Positions 62,805 through 64,000 of a DNA stretch of 64,000 bases are shown here, piece by piece (the first letter of the stretch is position 1; each line of letters starts with the position of its first letter). The position numbers and the translations under genes are program-made. Source of the DNA: Paracoccus versutus (GTDB lineage Bacteria; Pseudomonadota; Alphaproteobacteria; Rhodobacterales; Rhodobacteraceae); the NCBI RefSeq assembly GCF_000763885.1, contig NZ_JRKO01000002.1, positions 81,542 through 145,541 on the forward strand, given 5' to 3'. The notes under the pieces were generated by a model that was not told where the DNA came from, searched no databases, and was given only the letters and a program-made list of their open reading frames with translations.

Positions 62805-63833
62805 ATGACGCTGAACGCTGCCATCCTTGGGGCCTCGGGCTATACGGGTGCCGAACTCGTCCGCATCCTCGCCACCCATCCCCGGATCGAGGTCGCCGCG
62901 CTGTCTGCCGACCGCAAGGCAGGGCAGGGCTATGACGAGGTCTTCCCGCACCTGCGCCACCTCAAGCTGCCGGCGCTGGTCAGGATGGAAGAGATCGACT
63001 TCTCGGCCATCGACCTGGTGTTCTGCGCGCTGCCACATGGCCTCAGCCAGCCGCTGGTCGCAGCATTGCCGCAGAACGTGAAGATCGTCGACCTGGGCGC
63101 CGATTTCCGGCTGCGCGACCCGGCGGATTACAAGAAATGGTATGGGCTCGACCATGCCGCGCCCGAGATCCAGCCCGAGGCGGTCTATGGGCTGACCGAG
63201 TTCTATCGCGACCAGATCCGCGACGCGCGGCTGGTCGCCGGCACCGGCTGCAACGCCGCCACCGTGCAATTCGCGCTGCGGCCGCTGATCGGCTCGGGGC
63301 TGATCGACCTCGACGACATCATCTGCGACCTCAAGAACGGGATTTCCGGGGCGGGCCGCTCGCTCAAGGAAAACATGCTCTTCGCCGAACGCTCCGAGGA
63401 TGTGGCGGGCTATTCCCAGGGCGGCAAGCATCGTCACCTGGGCGAGTTCGACCAGGAGTTCTCGGCCCTGGCCGGTCGTCCGGTGCGCATTCAGTTCACC
63501 CCGCACCTGGTGCCGGTGAACCGCGGCATCCTGGCCTCCTGCTATCTCAAGGGCGAGCCGCAGGCGGTCCATGCCGCGCTGGCCGAGGCCTATGCCGACG
63601 AGCCCTTCATCGTCGTGCTGCCCTATGGGCAACTGCCGGCGATGGCGCATGTGCAGGGCTCGAACTTCTGCCATATCGGGGTGACGGGCGACCGGATCTC
63701 GGGGCGGACGCTGGTCGTCTCGACGCTGGACAACCTGTGCAAGGGCTCCTCGGGGCAGGCGGTGCAGAACGCCAACCTGATGCTGGGCCTGCCGGAAACC
63801 GAAGGGCTGATGCTGGCGCCGATCTTCCCCTGA
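62805..63833 (+). CDS. argC: N-acetyl-gamma-glutamyl-phosphate reductase
   Basis: 342 aa NADPH enzyme of arginine synthesis. [12 protein letters not shown] (nucleotide binding), catalytic Cys in [10 protein letters not shown], and His in [14 protein letters not shown] 62805 ([11 protein letters not shown]); the frame is open a little further up (62778), but the family start is this one. The gap before it is repeat-rich. Confidence 0.95.
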   Translation: MTLNAAILGASGYTGAELVRILATHPRIEVAALSADRKAGQGYDEVFPHLRHLKLPALVRMEEIDFSAIDLVFCALPHGLSQPLVAALPQNVKIVDLGADFRLRDPADYKKWYGLDHAAPEIQPEAVYGLTEFYRDQIRDARLVAGTGCNAATVQFALRPLIGSGLIDLDDIICDLKNGISGAGRSLKENMLFAERSEDVAGYSQGGKHRHLGEFDQEFSALAGRPVRIQFTPHLVPVNRGILASCYLKGEPQAVHAALAEAYADEPFIVVLPYGQLPAMAHVQGSNFCHIGVTGDRISGRTLVVSTLDNLCKGSSGQAVQNANLMLGLPETEGLMLAPIFP

Positions 63834-63874
63834 CCGGAACCGCAAGGCGAGGTTGCGCGTCTTGTCTGGGATAG

Positions 63875-63893
63875 GGGCGGCGTTTCGCCGCCC
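63875..63893 (+). terminator. Hairpin between argC and the lipoprotein gene
   Basis: GGGCGGCG-TTT-CGCCGCCC: an 8-bp stem just before the GGAGGAAA ribosome site of the next gene. No T-run; termination or mRNA structure are both possible. Confidence 0.4.
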
Positions 63894-63910
63894 TGAAGGA
63901 GGAAAGCAAG

Positions 63911-64000
63911 ATGCGTAGCCTGATTGCGACCGCCGTTTCCGCCATGCTGCTTGCGCTGGCCGGCTGCGGCGACAATCCCACCGAACGCGCCGCCACGGGC
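63911..64000 (+). CDS. Small lipoprotein, 3' end cut by window edge
   Basis: The first 30 codons are visible (MRSLIATAVSAMLLALAGCG). The signal sequence has a lipobox LAGC with Cys19, so the product should be lipid-anchored. GGAGG lies 9 bp before the ATG. The start DNPTERAATG resembles small Gly-zipper lipoproteins of this group, but too little is visible to say more. Confidence 0.75.
   Translation, partial: MRSLIATAVSAMLLALAGCGDNPTERAATG

Overview
The window is GC-rich, gene-dense chromosomal DNA from an alphaproteobacterium of the Rhodobacterales, most likely a Paracoccus. Three things point there: a complete cbb3 oxidase locus (ccoNOQP-ccoGHIS) beside a divergent universal stress protein, FNR boxes at ccoN, ccoG and hemA, and a membrane-anchored cytochrome c of the c552 (CycM) type. 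I found no rRNA, tRNA, prophage or cas genes. The one structural RNA gene is the SRP RNA (ffs), on the minus strand at about 41668-41770.

Layout. 1-8.8 kb: stress protein fragment (-), then cbb3 oxidase structural and assembly genes (+). 8.9-12 kb: LolCD-type lipoprotein transporter, a PAP2 phosphatase, and a small lipoprotein whose promoter contains a candidate SOS box. 12-16 kb: parE with an overlapping ynfA-type gene (-), a polyphosphate kinase 2 gene with an FNR-type promoter, and a 159-bp MITE-like element. 16-21.4 kb: a minus-strand run (GST, M19 dipeptidase, M3 oligopeptidase, hydrolase, SCP2 protein). 21.5-27 kb: TPR protein, Suv3-like RNA helicase, S4 protein, 7Fe ferredoxin, CarD with a long structured leader. 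27-33.2 kb: LysE exporter, M20 dipeptidase, hemA, a RodZ-like protein and ispG. 33.2-41.6 kb: DsbA-like protein, aminotransferase, amidase, penicillin-binding protein 1A, prfB and a patatin. 41.7-45.9 kb: ffs, a metallophosphatase without a signal peptide, an SRPBCC protein, pheA and cycM. 46-53 kb: a YejABEF peptide transporter and a glycosyltransferase. 53-57 kb: a secreted proline-rich protein, a KamA/EpmB-like radical SAM enzyme, a VOC protein, and an Lrp regulator divergent from hpd. 57-60.4 kb: an RTX protein divergent from a PepSY / response regulator / sensor kinase operon. 60.4-64 kb: panBC, a repeat-rich intergenic region, argC and the start of a lipoprotein gene.

How the genes work together. 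Oxygen control is the main theme. Perfect FNR boxes (TTGAY-N4-ATCAA) sit about 41 bp upstream of plausible start points for ccoN, ccoG, ppk2 and hemA, linking a high-affinity oxidase, its assembly factors, haem synthesis and polyphosphate metabolism. The 57-60 kb locus is the best candidate for a less described system: TGTCAG-N5-TGTCAG direct repeats of the OmpR/PhoB type lie between the RTX gene and the PepSY-regulator-kinase operon, one of them placed as an activator site. Several intergenic gaps also carry copies of one dispersed repeat (core CTTCTTCGTTCC..AAATACCCATG), one of which supplies the last codons of the sensor kinase.
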